This document shows positions 1 through 13,800 of a stretch of 64,000 nt of DNA, piece by piece (the first letter of the stretch is position 1; each line of letters starts with the position of its first letter). Position numbers and translations under genes: made by a program. This stretch comes from Parus major (Eukaryota > Chordata > Aves > Passeriformes > Paridae), in contig NC_031773.1 of assembly GCF_001522545.3 (NCBI RefSeq), positions 18,424,302-18,488,301 on the forward strand, in the 5' to 3' direction. The notes under the pieces are model-generated. The model did not search any database. It had not been told where the DNA came from and worked only from the letters and a program-made list of their open reading frames with translations.

Positions 1-68
1 GCCTCCCACTCATCCTGGCGTTGTGCCCCATGAAGAAGAAGACAAGATAGTGTATAACAGGGATGAAG
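1..68 (+). other. Possible exon fragment at the left edge
   Basis: Read in frame 2, the first 68 bases give a charged, coding-like peptide (GVVPHEEEDKIVYNRDE) that ends at a good donor, GAAG|GTGAGA. I do not recognise the protein, and the upstream part is outside the window. On the other strand the same bases give a hydrophobic open stretch. It could equally be chance. Confidence 0.18.
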
Positions 69-3000
69 GTGAGAAGCAGCCAGGTAGGCAAAATGTATAT
101 ATTGGGTGCAGAGCAGCACATCTGTGATTACTTTCCACTCATTTTGCCATTTTACCTGGAGTTTCTGAGTGAGGAGAAGCTGTGAGTCAGGAATGTGAAT
201 CACACCCAGGCTGGCCAACTTCACTTCCCCCTTCCCTCCCCTGCCTCACAGCCTTTGTCCCCTCAAGTCCCTCTTGAGCTGTCAAGAGCTCCCCTGTCCC
301 ACCTCCTGTCACCCCTACCTCAGTTTCTGCAGCTCCAGGTCATTCTTCATCCTTTATGGGCTTCCTTCTGCAGGCTCCATATACAGCTTTTCCTTCTGAG
401 TGCATCTCCTCACCTGTGCCCATAGATGACTCAAAGCACATTCTCCCCTTCCTTTATCTAGTCATCCTATCTCTGGGCATACTTTTTGCTTTTCATCCTT
501 TCTATTTCCAAACACATCCTGTCAGGGAGTCTGTTATGACAAAACTGTTCATCAAGCACAAATCCAGCTTCTGAATGCATATAAGCAATGTAAACAAAGC
601 TTGGAAATCTCTGCAGTGTGTGATCAGACCCTAGAACCTCTGAAACATATGAGAATAGTGGCTATCAACCCAAAGGCAAGAGTTTTTTTAGTCTATTTTC
701 TATGACATGAAAAGGCAAAAAACCTTAGAGCACTCATGTGGAGACAGAAATGGAGAACACAATCTCATCCACAGCTGATTTTGAGAACTGACTTTTAGAA
801 GTTAGATAGGAACTTATATAGCTTTAAAAGAGGATAGTTTAGGTTTCATTCTTTAGAATGTAGTCAATGACAGAAAATATAATATCTGACAAATTTCACC
901 TATTAAAAAAAGTAGTCTATAGAAATTATCATCTGTTTCTCAGTAGACAAGATGTCCTGGTTTTACTGTATCAGCTATATACTAAGCCATTTAGATCTAT
1001 ATGAGATGGAGAATTAATCTGTCTGATGGTTCCTAAAAAATAATAATTTCTAGAGTGCTTGTGAACCCAATACCAGAATTGACCCTTGTTCATAAAGTTT
1101 TTCAAAAATGGCACTTAGTGCCAATTGAAAGGGCTTATTCCTGCAAAATATGAGTCAGTGATACTGGCAATGGCTTGAAGTGGTGGAAACCCAGCAGGAG
1201 GATGGGAGGAATAGCTCCCATCATTGCTACTGGACTTGTTCACTTGTTCTCTTGTTCACAGCAGCTTTACATGTTTGCACTACAGACTTTTCTGGATAAG
1301 ACAGAGAAATTGTATTCTTAGTCCAGGAAAGACATTTCTGTGTACAATAAAGAAACTTACAGGGGATATAAGATAAATTCACCATTTTTTAAAGCAAGCT
1401 ATTACAGGATATGAGTAAAGGGAACTTTTCACACTCAGTTGAAGCAAGTACATTTCCTTCTGTTTGTTAAGCACAGGCGTGTTAGACTTCAGGTTGAAGT
1501 CTAAGGACAGCTAAGGACCTAACCAGCAAACTGTTTGCACTCCCATAGAGCTGGGCTGCTTCCCTTCTGCTGGCTCACATAGGCCTGATTTTGTAGTCCC
1601 AGAAGTGAAATAAGCAGTAAAATAACTCTACAAAAGAAGTCATAATTTCTCTTCCCATTTATTTCTTCGAAGTAGCTTATCAGAAGTCTGAAAAAGAGAC
1701 AGCTCAGGAACTCAGCCTGCAGAGCAGGACTAGTTCTGCTGTGGCTGTTGTTACAGCTTGATGAATACACAGCTACTCTAATGAGAGCTGTGCCAATTCA
1801 AGCATGGCACTCAACTGTAACTTGCTGATATCAAGGAAATGTATTTAGGTTGAGTTGCATTACTGCAAATAAAGAATACTGCAGCAACACCAGGCTGGTT
1901 TCCCACACCAGACCACATGTCAGCATAGAAAGAAAATAAGCCCATTAATAAGTGGAACAAAATTGGTTTAATTTATGTGTTAACTTTAAAAGTTAGTTTC
2001 AGGTTTGTGCAATGCACTAGACATAAAGTCTTTAAAAGATTACTAAAAAGCATCTTATCAGTGTTTTTGCTATATTTTGATATTCTGATACATGCTAAGA
2101 TTTTAGAACTGGGACATTCATGCTCTGTGATAATACTAAGAATGTAGATATTAAATGAAAAACAAATACATGCAGGTTATCCCAAAATTAGGTGTTTGGA
2201 CTGGGCCCACAATAAGCACGAAGGGAATTTCCTTCAACAAAGGAATGGAGGCTCTAGACAATTAGCCAAGTCTATAAGCAACACATAGGTGGATTTTTGC
2301 ATTTGACTATCGTTACAACACCATTGACTAATTGTGCATTGGTCAATATTGCAAAATTGTTGCATATTTTGGGTGAGAGAAAGAAAATATTTAAGTGGTC
2401 AGCAGAGTGTAATGAATACTTTTAGGGTTAGGAAAGATTTTATTACTATCTTCTTTCAGCACTAACCTACCAGTGTTTAAAATGTCTTGTGAAAAAATTT
2501 AAACACTTTTACTTTTGCAGCTTTGAAGTCACAAGAACAGAAGAGGCTGTAACTTCTCTAGAAAATATCTCCATTCACCGTGTGGAGATAGAGTAGACTT
2601 TCTTCCAAATGTATTACATGTATGGGGTGGTCCAGTTACCATCTGGAAGAGCATGAAAGTTGGTCCCAGGGGGAGCAGGAATTTTGTAATTAGAAAATGT
2701 TTGCCTGAAGCAGAGTATTAGGAAAGGAATCATACAGATCTGCTTGGGAATCAGTCAGAAAAGCTACCAGCAATTTTCTCACTACACAAATGCAAACAGG
2801 CAGACCTGAGCCAAAGTATAGAAATATTATTAAGGATTATTTGCAAACGTTTGCCGTAACCAGGAATGCTGTAATGGTAAGCATTTAGGTCAAGTTTCCT
2901 AGGCTCCCTTTAAAAAAAATCCCCAAGCAGAATGAAATATGCCTGGAAACTACCTGTCTCTCTGCAGTGGCCATCCATCATCCATCATCCAAAGACCACT

Positions 3001-6000
3001 GTCTTTGGATGAACACTTTACTTTCAGGTTAAGTGACATCTGCTATGTCCATCGTCTAAATTTTCCTGTAAAACAGGACCGTGCTTGGTCATATTTTCTT
3101 TGGTATTGTCAGCACTGCAGCCAACAAGAGATGATATACTGCAAGGGTCAGCATCTATGCAGCTGCAACAGAACTTTCTCATTGAAAGCATACAGGTTAG
3201 TACAGCTGTTGTTGCTTCAGGATCTCAGATGCCTTAGTCTTAGATATAACTGCATCATTTTAATTCATTTTCAGTCTGAGGACATATTCATAAAGGTGAT
3301 CTTAAGGTATCATGACAACAAAAATCACTCTGTACAAATCAACCTTTCCCATAGAAAAGACTTCTCCACTGGAAGAAAGTGAAGAGAGTAGTGTTCTCAT
3401 GCCCTCTCAACTGGATGGTCGAGTGCCTTGTTCCTGACTGCAGCCTGAAAGGCATTAGAGGAAAAGCAGGTGTGTCAGGATAGCTCAGAGCTGCAGCTTC
3501 ACAGACAAAGTAATTAAATGCTTTAGGAATGCTGCCCTGACACCTCTGCTTTTGGAGCTGCAGCACTGCTAGGAATGAGACTAGAGCTAATAGATGTGCA
3601 GTCTAAACAGTAAAGCTTTTTTATAAAAGGAGTCGAGCAGAACTTGACCTCTCCAGGGCACACCAAAAATGCTTGTGTTTCAATGCAGTGGATATGTCTC
3701 TAATACTATACTCTGTAAATGTGTCAATGAATGACTTGAAACAAAACAAAACAATTTTAAAACCCCACACATTCAGATGGAAAGTATTTTTTATTGATCA
3801 ACTTCTTGTTCCTCACCCATATTCCTGATCTCACATGATCAATTCCACATGGATTCAGGATATGCTATTAATCATCTTTTAGTTGATTTTATTCCAATGT
3901 TACACAACAGGAAGGATGTTTGTCAGGACTATTCAGTGAAATAAAGGCCAAATGTTTAATAATCAGTACAGTGTGTAATATTATCCTGAACAATTGAGTA
4001 TAAATACTGATACAATGGGGGAAAATATTTCCATTATTTCCATTAAACTGTTTCCTTCTAGACCAGATTTCCACAAGACAGTTTTAAATAGCAATCAAAC
4101 CAAAGACATGTACCACCTCAGAAAAACAGGAAGATTATCTCCAAGGCAAACACAAATGCAAACACAGAAAGCAGTTGTTAGATGTACTTAAAGAACATGG
4201 TCTGCTATGGTGAGATTATCAGAATGGCATGACAAAATCAAAACAGGAAATGCAAAGAAAAATAACATATCAAAGCTGAGAAAACTTCCTCGGTTCTTCA
4301 TTTCTCAAAAACTATTGCTTATGGTTTAAAAATGAAGGTTATAAACAAGAAAATCTGAAATCCTTATTCTATAGGTATACAAAGTACTATGAAAGTACTC
4401 AGAGCATGTTTTGTATAAATGGGAAATATGTACCTGATTTTCTAAGTGATCTAAGACTTTTTTTAAAAAGACTGGGAAATAAGGAATCATAATCTGAATT
4501 TGTGATACTAGAGTAGGCTCAGCTTGCTAAATTCTTCACTCATGAGTATAATGTAATAGTCATTAGAAACTACTATCATGAGAGAGGACCAGTTAGACAA
4601 GATTTGCAAGTTGCACCAAAATACAGTGTTGAGAAGATACTGAGGACCTTGGAAACATGTTGAATTCAATGCAAGGACTGCACACTCTTCATCCTAGGAG
4701 AAAAACAGAAGAGGAAAGAAGATTGTTGTGAGATTATTTCCTCCAAAGTGTGAAAAAATTCATTGCATTCATATATAGTTGGTGTAAAGTAACAAATCTC
4801 ACCATTTGTCTACAGCTTGTGTATTTGACTGTCACAGTTCAAACAGTGCTTATATGAACAAATAAACAAAACCAGGATACTTTATTCTGAATGGTATCTT
4901 CTGACAAGGGAAAAGCCAAAGACTGCCTCAAAGCAATGATGGTAGCCCCTTCTCAACCACATGATTTGCACAGCTTTTGCAAGGCTGCATCTTTTCCCCA
5001 TCTTTGAACAAGGCTTTTTCAGACAATCTTTATTTTCTCTGGAGTTCTAGGTAGCTCCCACTCTTCTAGTTTGGCTCTGAAAGGTATCCTTAAAGGAAGA
5101 GAATTTTTAAGGGCTCAGGGTCTACCAAGTCATACCTCCATGGGCTGTGTTATTTACTGATTTGTCTATAGGCTAGGACAGCTGTTTCGTAAAGGACTGT
5201 GGCAATAAGAAGCAGCACTGAACCAGCTGAGCAGACATGTCTAATCAGTGAGAGCACAGAGGGATCTGATCTGCATGCAAACATCAGTGAGAAAGCAGGG
5301 GACAGGTTCTAATAATGTGAATATCATGCACAGCACATCTGAGCTTGTTTCAGGACTCTTGAAGGTTGTGTTGTTACTTTACACTTCCCACTTCCACTGG
5401 TTATTTGTCTCCCTTTCTCCTCACATTGGTAGCAAGGCAGCTACCTCTGATTCCAGACTGTACTGCAAAGAGAGAAAGCAAGAGAAGAGAGAACACAGAA
5501 GCAAGGAATGTCTTCAGTGGGAAAGGGAGAGTTAAGAACCTGATATTCCTTCTAACTATATTCAAAATTTATTCAGCTATTCCTTCTGTGCCTGTAGCAA
5601 GGCCAGTGATATAGTTTTAAGATTAAAAACTCCATCCATTCCCACAGACGTTTTAAACTGTACATTACATGGATACCTGTGTGCCATGGCCTTTGCTGGG
5701 TTTCCATCACTGTGTGACTGACCATGAAAACCTGAGGGAACAAGTTCAAATATAGTTTGCCGTTTCGTTTTCATTGCAATTCACATATTTATTCCCAGAG
5801 TAACTGATATGGGTTATTGTTTCACACAAAATACATAAATTTCTTATTTTATAGGTAAAATAATGTCTCAAAATGTTTGGATTTATTAAATAGAATCCAG
5901 AAAAGTGGTCAAAGAAAATAGAAAATTGAAAAGGAACACAAAGTTTTGCCTCCAGGTCAATGATATTAAATGCAAATTTTAAAAAAACCACCACATTATT

Positions 6001-6959
6001 TTCCCATATCCATCCTTTGTAGGGTAAACAAGAGCAAGCCACTGTAATTCCCAAAGCATAAATACTTATAGAAAAATGCAATCTATTGTAGAATAATAAA
6101 TTCTACATGCCAGAAAGCTCTTCTTGAAGCCTGGGAAAGAGCAGCTTTCCTGATGGTTAGACACACTGACTTTTTTATAATAGATGTTGTTATGACTGGA
6201 ATCTTGTTTTTTAATAACATTGTGAGTCTTCTGTGCACACTGACAGTGCTTGGTATTTTTAACAGTAACACTTAACATGCACATTTCTATTTTACAAAGA
6301 TGTACACAGTATATATTTTCACTGTTTCACTATGCCATTACAAGATTATTTGTCATTTGCTTTGACATTTGTATAAATCATATTGTCACAAATTAAGGAC
6401 AAATCTCAAGGTTAATATTGCCTTCACCTTTATGTGGATGGGTTTTCTTAACATCTTATGCCCAAACACAACGTTACAGCATCCCAGTGCAACAGTTATC
6501 ACCCTCGGTGACTCTTTCAAAAACTTTCATCATGTTCTGATTTTAAAAAGCTAATGTGTAAGAAATACCTTTGTAATAGAAAATATGCCTATAAGTATAC
6601 AAAAGTCCTTATTAGTTTTGCTGTTACTGGTACTTAAGAAAGTCGCTGGTGAGTTCCAATTAGTCATTAAGAACATTGGAATTATTGCAATGAGACAGAC
6701 CAACCCAGTTCAGTATCCCACTTTTGACACTGACTTGTACAATCTTGATTACAGGGAGGTTTTGGGAACACTGGTCCACAGATAGAGATGGATTTATCTA
6801 CAAACTAATGTAAATCACATTATCCTGAAACCTATGTCAGAATCCATGAAGCATAAGGTTAATGTGCAACAAACAGTGATCACATATTAAACTTCTGATA
6901 TTCTTGATAAGTGCACATTTTCTCCTTTTTTTTCTTAATCTTCACAAATTCCTAATCAG

Positions 6960-7027
6960 AAGAAAAAAAAAACCAAAACAACAACAAAAAAAAAAACCAC
7001 ACATATACAAACAAAACAAACAAACAA
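6960..7027. repeat. A-rich simple sequence (CAAAA/ACAAAC type)
   Basis: Runs of A interrupted by single C, such as ACAACAACAAAAAA and ACAAACAAACAAAC. It is low-complexity, possibly the remnant of a retroposon tail. Confidence 0.8.
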
Positions 7028-7282
7028 ACTTGTGACAAAAAGTTCAATATTTAAATCAAATATTGTGCCCAAAAAGTTCTTTAGTTAGCTTTTAAAGTTA
7101 TGTTATTTTCATTTAATACACAGACATATTCTCTCCACTATGAGGTGCAGGGAAATTCCAAGACTGACATCTCTAGAGCTTTTAATTATTTTACATGCTT
7201 TCATCATACTCTGCATTTGTTAATTGGAAAATATGAAAAATGAAAATGCATCCACACTGTATGAACCACAATACTCTGATTA

Positions 7283-7288
7283 TTTAAT
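7283..7288 (-). terminator. Possible IL17REL poly(A) signal (ATTAAA)
   Basis: An ATTAAA hexamer about 410 bp past the proposed IL17REL stop. A second one lies at 7181-7186, and the first AATAAA on this strand is at 5788-5793. All could be chance in AT-rich DNA. Confidence 0.2.
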
Positions 7289-7699
7289 TTTTTCATCTTG
7301 AGTGGGCTTGTTACAATTTTTTCAGTGGAGAAGAAACCTGAACTGGCATTATACGAATGATTACACAGGGAAGTACATTCAGACAACAGTTTCAAGCTCC
7401 CTTCTTTCTATTATCAGCCTTCCAAATCTAAAGCTGTAGTTAACTGACAGGTGGTTTTAGACAATAGGGAAAATCTGTCACAGGACTCAGTATATTTGCA
7501 GTGAGCTAGAAGGGGATGTTGATTGGTTGATTGGTTGTGAGTTTGGGGAAGTGTTTTTTGCACTGCTCGGACTGAGGCTTCTCTCAGCATGATTCCTTTA
7601 AGATTTTTTAGTTCTAAATTAGTCAATCCACTGCTGTAATGCTCACCATAAAGCCCCTTAGTTTGCTCTGAACTCACTAACTTCTACAATGCCTTAGTT

Positions 7700-7827
7700 T
7701 TAGGGCTTGGAGATTTTAAAATATTTTGGTTCCATAGTGTATCTGAGTAGTGTATCAATAAAAATAATTATAACAATTATTATTATTGGTTTTGTTGTTG
7801 TTATATCCAGAAGCCAACTTCTGCTTG
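7700..7827 (-). CDS. IL17REL: IL17REL last coding exon (proposed)
   Basis: A pyrimidine-rich CTTCCCAG acceptor joins exon 16 in phase 1 and gives 42 residues to a TAA stop. It has an Ile-rich stretch ([11 protein letters not shown]) and a short tail ending KYFKISKP. In favour: phase, acceptor quality and spacing (433 bp) all fit. Against: the Ile run comes from low-complexity AATAAT-like DNA, is only about 11 residues before an Asp, and would be a marginal membrane helix. The true terminal exon could be a different one. Confidence 0.45.
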
Positions 7828-10800
7828 CTGGGAAGTGGAGGGAAATGCTGCTCTCCCATTTGCAGAGGTGGGGAACTGACAGCAGGGCTGTGCTGCAGTC
7901 ACTGCAATGGCAGTAGCGTGTGCCTCTTGCCAAGGTGTGCTTTTAACTATTTACCTCATGTACTGACAGCAAGGTAAATACAGGTGTGACACACAGAACC
8001 TGGCACAGGGTGGAAAATTCACCCAGGAAAAGCAGAGGCAGAAGCCAGCCACACAAGTTGGCCTTGCAGAGCTTATTAAAGTAGCTGATGAGGTACTGTC
8101 CATTGTCTATAAAGGAATCTGAGCATATCTAGCTCTCACACACACATCCACATTCAGTCAGATTAATCCCTCAGTTTCCCAGTGAAAACACACTTCACCT
8201 GAAACGCTCCCTTCTACAGAACCAAGACACAAAGCTCCTTTTCTTAGCACGCATACTTACCACAGTAGGTATCACAGATCTGCACTGGAACTGAATAATC
8301 TACATCTGTTCTCCAGCCCTTTTAAAAGAAAGAATTGAGGCTTATTCCCCTTTCAGTAGAACTGTTGCTAATCACTTGTGTTAACAAAATGAGATTGCTT
8401 TATTAGTTTACTCAAGTGACTGCATTTTAAATGTTTTTAAACATAAACATATGGAGATTACTGGTCTAGTGTAATCACTTTTAGGTCTCTGATAGACTTA
8501 ATCATAATTTTTGTTGTTGTTGTCTGACAGAAAATATCTTATTTACAAAATAAATAATTTATGCAGGAGTCTCCCCACCAAATTTCTTTTTTCACTAGGG
8601 AAACTACTACTTTCATTACTCAGAAGGATCTTGCCAATCTTATTTTCATCTTGCTTCTTTCTTCCCAGCATCAGAAAGTGAAGATGAGAGGCCTTCCAGG
8701 GCAGCTACTGGAGCCTCAGAGCTCCACTCTCATTTCTCTCAGCATCTGCTGAGAACACTAACTCCAGAGAGGCATAAACTTATCAGCTTCATGCTCAATT
8801 TCTATGAATAAAATTTCTTAATAAAAGTCAGTTATGGAATTAGCGTGCAGAAATATCAAAAATAATTTGCTCAGTTCTACTTTCTTGAGTGCTAATTCTA
8901 GACACCATGCAGATGCTGCACTGTTTACTATATGCCTCACCTTTTCTAGTCAATGTCAATTTTTGAAAATTCATCTATTATTTACTTGGGTCTTTTGATA
9001 GCTTGGAATTTTATTTTTTTTTAATGAAGGTACATATAAAGACAGAATTAGCAATATCCTGATGATATCCTTTTATCTGCCACGGACAAAGGAGCAAGAT
9101 CATGGAGAGCAACTTCTCAGTTAATTAATGTCATCTCAAAGAGAGGTGGTGGCAGCATACCAAGCTATAAATAATGCTCTTTGCCAACTCAATTTGCACA
9201 GTAATCAGATTTAGCTGGGAGGAGAAAGCAATGAGAGTACCTGCTGGTTTGCTTGCGTTTTTAATGATTTTTTTATTAGTTTATTTTGTACAGGGTACCT
9301 GGAAAAAGTAAGACACATACCTGAATGCAAATTGTTGACCCACACATTTCCTGTGACATAGGGATTGAAACAGAATCTCCCTAATGAAAAAAGAATAAAT
9401 AAAATTTGAAAATCACTATTTTGCATACCCTGGAACAATGAAAACATACTGTGTCTCTCCAGCTCATTGCTTTGGTTTGCAATAATGGAAAATTAATGGG
9501 AGATTAGTTATTTTCAGAGATAGTCCCAGATCTCAATGACCATAAGCAGATGGCAGAGTTTAACCAAGCACAGTGTGGCAACACAGGAAGAGGGCTACTG
9601 TTACTGTATTTTATGGAGCATCATAAGGAGGACACTCTCCCCCCACAGTTTGCTTCCTCCCATCATCTTCACTTCTTTTCCCTGGTGTATAAGCTGAAGG
9701 AATGACCCTGTCTTTACAGTTCTTCTGGACTTCCCATCCCATTGTATGCAGAGAACAAGCTGAGCCTTAGGGTAAAATTGTCCTAAATGACTGGCTTGAC
9801 ATTTAATATTTGATTGATTATGGTTTGTCCCCAAAATAATGTTTGTTACTCCACCAATAGCTATGAATCCCACACCATTTTCTTCAGCGTGGTAAACTCC
9901 TAAAGTAATTTGGGGGAAATTAAGTGAATATATATATTTTCTTTTTCAAGCACAACTGAAGAGGAATTAATAGTTAAAGGACCAACATTGGTTTATGGGA
10001 ACACAGAGTTAGGTCTTGATGAAAACTTTGTCTATACTGATCATGGTGTTGAGACAGGAACTGTATGTAATTTATGTGGGGTCTCATTCTGTCACAGTAG
10101 CAGAGGACATAACAGCTTTGTACCACAGGAAGAAAACATCATTTTTAAATGCATCATTGCCTTCATGAAACACACACTTCGATATCTAGATGTGCTCCAC
10201 TATTATCCCTTTCACTTAGCAATTCACACAGGGAACCTTTTAAACCAGAAACACCACAAATTTCATGTGAAATAGACCAGTTGAAGGGAAGTGCTACTGA
10301 ATGTTCCCTGAATGTTGACAGCTTTTCTACCATGCAGATCTCCATCTCTGCCAGTAATACAGCACTTTCCAGACAGCTTTTCCCATAAGGACAGACTCTT
10401 GATGTTACCATTAATGCCCTCTGTGGTCCATTACACAGGTCCATTAACTACGATAGCTGTTTTTTCCCAGGTCTTTCCCCATGATTATTCAGCTTTGGGA
10501 TCTCCTAGAGGAGCAATTTTTCATCTTCTGCTTTATTCATGTCCTCAGATTGAGCTGAGTTGGAAAACCCTGTTTTTAACAGTTACATTCAGCACCTAAA
10601 TCTAAATCTAGATCTAAACTGATTCATTATTCAGAAAAAAAATTCAGTGTTCAGTGTCCAGTCCATTATGTTTAAGAAATCCTTGTTCATAACTGCTTGG
10701 TCATCAGCTAAGCCCTGGTATGTGCACTCTTCTACAACAGTACAGTAAAATCACAAGTACCTGAAAAAGGCACCGTTGCATTGTGTCCCTGCATAGTGGC

Positions 10801-13800
10801 AAATAAGTACAGCTGGAATATACCTTAAAGAGAGGACAGATGTAGGAGCTGTGTTTGTGTGCTCTAAAGCACATCCCTCCACAAGGAAGTGAAGTCAGCA
10901 GGATTAACAGGAGTAACAATTCAAATCACAATATCTAGATTTCTCAAAATTCATCATATGCCATCTCATATACCTGGTCAGTGAAGGAGACAGCAGGAGC
11001 ACATATTTAGCAGTGGACATGGGACTACTGAGGAGCTGGCTGCTGGACCAGAGGGATGTCTTTCAGCATGGTGGTCCAAATAGCTACTAGGATATATCCT
11101 GCTAATATTCTTGTTTGAAAAATAATGCTATGGTCACTCTTTTGCTCTTTGACCTCACTTTCCAATGTGTCTCTCAGCAGATCACAGTTTGGGCCAACAA
11201 GGTAACTTGGCAGAGTTAAAGGGAAAACCACAGTGCTGCACTGAAAATGTGTGGGGTGTGGACTAAGTTGCAAGGGAGGAATGAGGCTCTCATGATTAGC
11301 TGCTGCCTGAAACTGAAGTCTCACCCTCCCATAATATTTTCCCACTCTGTCCCCACTTTATTGGAAGAAGCAGTTGTGTAGCCATACAATCAGCTCAGAA
11401 AGATAATTTGGCTGAAAACTAACCCTTCTTGCATGCTGAATTTGTATTGGCAGCTGTGACATTTAGAGTTCATCATGGATTGATGGCTCAAGTCTTACAT
11501 TTCATGATGTGTGATTTGCCAGGTCAGCTATATCAGTGACCCATGTATGAAATATTAACAGTAACATTTGCTATATACATAATACAAATACTACACTACA
11601 GAAATGACATTAAAAGAATATTAACCACTCAATAGTCACATCCTCTGATGTGACTCATTTCACTTCAGGATCTTTATTTCTTGTTTCAGTGAGAGATCAG
11701 ATTTAGAACTACATGCTTTTAAAATGTTCCAGTAATTGTTCCAATATGTACATGGTTTAGTAATGGATTCAAGCTGCAGAACAATAAATGAAATCATAAA
11801 TTAATAAAGTTAGGTATGTTTAAAAGTCTTACAATGTTTAAGAAATAATATATACAAACCACAGAGACTGAATGGTGCATCCCAAGAGATTCACATGAAG
11901 CCATCTGCGTCTTGTTACACACAAGCACTGAGAACTGTGCCTTGATGTGGGATGTGAAGAAAACTTGTATTTGTTCTGCAACTGCAGCAGTCCTCATTTT
12001 CCAGGCTGATATTAGGGGAAAAGACTTACTTTTAGATGTACAAATACCATACATTATATCCTAAATTGATGCCTAAAATAAAAGCTTTTTGTAAGTGCTA
12101 TCAGACAATGTGCAAGTAATTATTTTGTTTCCTGCAAGTTACTTTTTATACCCATGAACACTAGATCTTCTGAGGATACATAGAAGTAACAAGTTGTCAA
12201 ATCTCTTTGACTTAGTTTACAATTTAGAGTATTGTGAATACTTCTTGCTTAAAAGAGACAGGTTATATCTAGTGATTTAAATATTTTCCACAATATAATA
12301 TTATGCAATTTTAAATATATATTTACCTGGAAATTCTCCATGAGCAAATGGACATTTAATCTGAGATCCTCGTTTGGTTGTAAACTGAAAGCAGAGAAAC
12401 TTGTTAGGAAAAATGAATTTTCTATTTCAATCTGTGGCAAAATATTCAACTAGTGATGATCAGGGCATTCCAGAAAGTTGCAGAAGATAAATTTACAGCT
12501 TTCCTGCTTTGTGGTATCTTCCAACCTTTGACATAAATTAGATCCCCTAATTCTTCAGGTATTTATAATCACACATATTTTACAGAAATACCTGGTTCCA
12601 CTGACTTAAAAGTGTTCTAAAATAAAACAATAATATGCCTGTATTAGCCTTACTTGGCATTTTTTTCTCAACTAGAATAGTAAGAGATTCTCCATTAAAT
12701 TTACTGTATTGATCATTTTATTCTTAAATATTCACTACAAAAAACTTTATATGCTAAATTTAGCACATTGTTCAGAGTTTGCATTGACCAAAACCATTTT
12801 TTTCCTTGGTTTCCTTAAACAGAAAAAATGAAGGGCAGAATCTGACCTGTGTCCTATCTATCATTGCTATTGCACTTCAAACAATCATCTTCTAATCTAA
12901 TCTTTCATTTTTCTTTCATTCTGAGTACCCATTCACAAGAGCTACAAAAAAAAAAAAAACCATTGATCATAAAGACCATCAGCATCTCAATTTTTTTAGA
13001 AGAAGGACAGTTAATATATGTTTTATAAAGAAATCCCTTTACCTTCATGCAAAGTCTTGGGTGAGTGTCCACACGAGAATATTTAATCTGCTGGAAGACA
13101 GAGCACTCAGCATTAGCTAGTTTTATTAGCTAGTTTTATTAACTAATTTCACAAAATCAACTATTGAAAATGTTCATGCTTTGATTACTGAGAAGGCAAC
13201 TGGTTTGTTTACTTCATAAACACCCTAGGAAGTTAATAGCATAAAATGATTAGAAATAACTGCTGCTTTGGGTTACTAAATAATTTGCTTCTTTTTATCT
13301 GCAACATGTAGTATTTTTTATGGTCAGCCTGACCCATTAGAGCTTAATTAATTGATTCCATGGTGTCTTGTGCAAAATTGTCATTACACAGTTGTCTTGT
13401 ATCAACCCGTTATTCACCACTCATGAATAACTCAGCAGAACAATTAAACAGACATCCAAAAATATTCCACCATCAGTTGAGAAATCTTTGCATTTTCCAT
13501 ACCCATATTTCAGAATGTAGGCTGAATTTTAGAAATCCACTTAAGCAATCCACAAAATGTTGTTTACTTGATTAACAACTCTTTACCCACCAAGGGCTTC
13601 ACCACAAAAAGCTTTGTCTTATATAAACAATTGCTACACATATAAGTGATCCTACTTAAATTAACCCTGTTGCTCAAGTGACTGAGCACAATATACAGCC
13701 AAACTCTTCCTTCCTGTAACCTCCTTTGAGAACATAACAGTGTCCCTGGAGATAGTCTGACTGTCAGACCTGAAGACAGCATTGTCATTGACAGAGAAAG

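Larger units (their letters stand above)
69..7699. other. Flank downstream of IL17REL, no supported gene
   Basis: AT-rich sequence with stops in all frames every few tens of codons. No splice-bounded conserved segment and no SEFIR-like sequence was seen on either strand. An A-rich simple stretch lies at about 6960-7027. Any 3' UTR of IL17REL would fall in the right-hand part. Confidence 0.5.

Noticed and set aside
1519..1770. Minus-strand frame with a hydrophobic run that could be a late IL17REL membrane exon
   Set aside because: The nearest acceptor (TTTGTAG) would put it in the wrong phase for exon 16 and gives a stop within about 16 codons.
2939..3382. 147-codon plus-strand open frame
   Set aside because: No domain, no family-like motif, no Kozak or splice context that stands out; the composition matches the surrounding non-coding DNA.
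9211..9447. Reading exon 15 of IL17REL in the frame [12 protein letters not shown]
   Set aside because: That phase does not match the phase-0 donor of exon 14; the phase-0 reading gives a family-like CGSTICIQ end instead.
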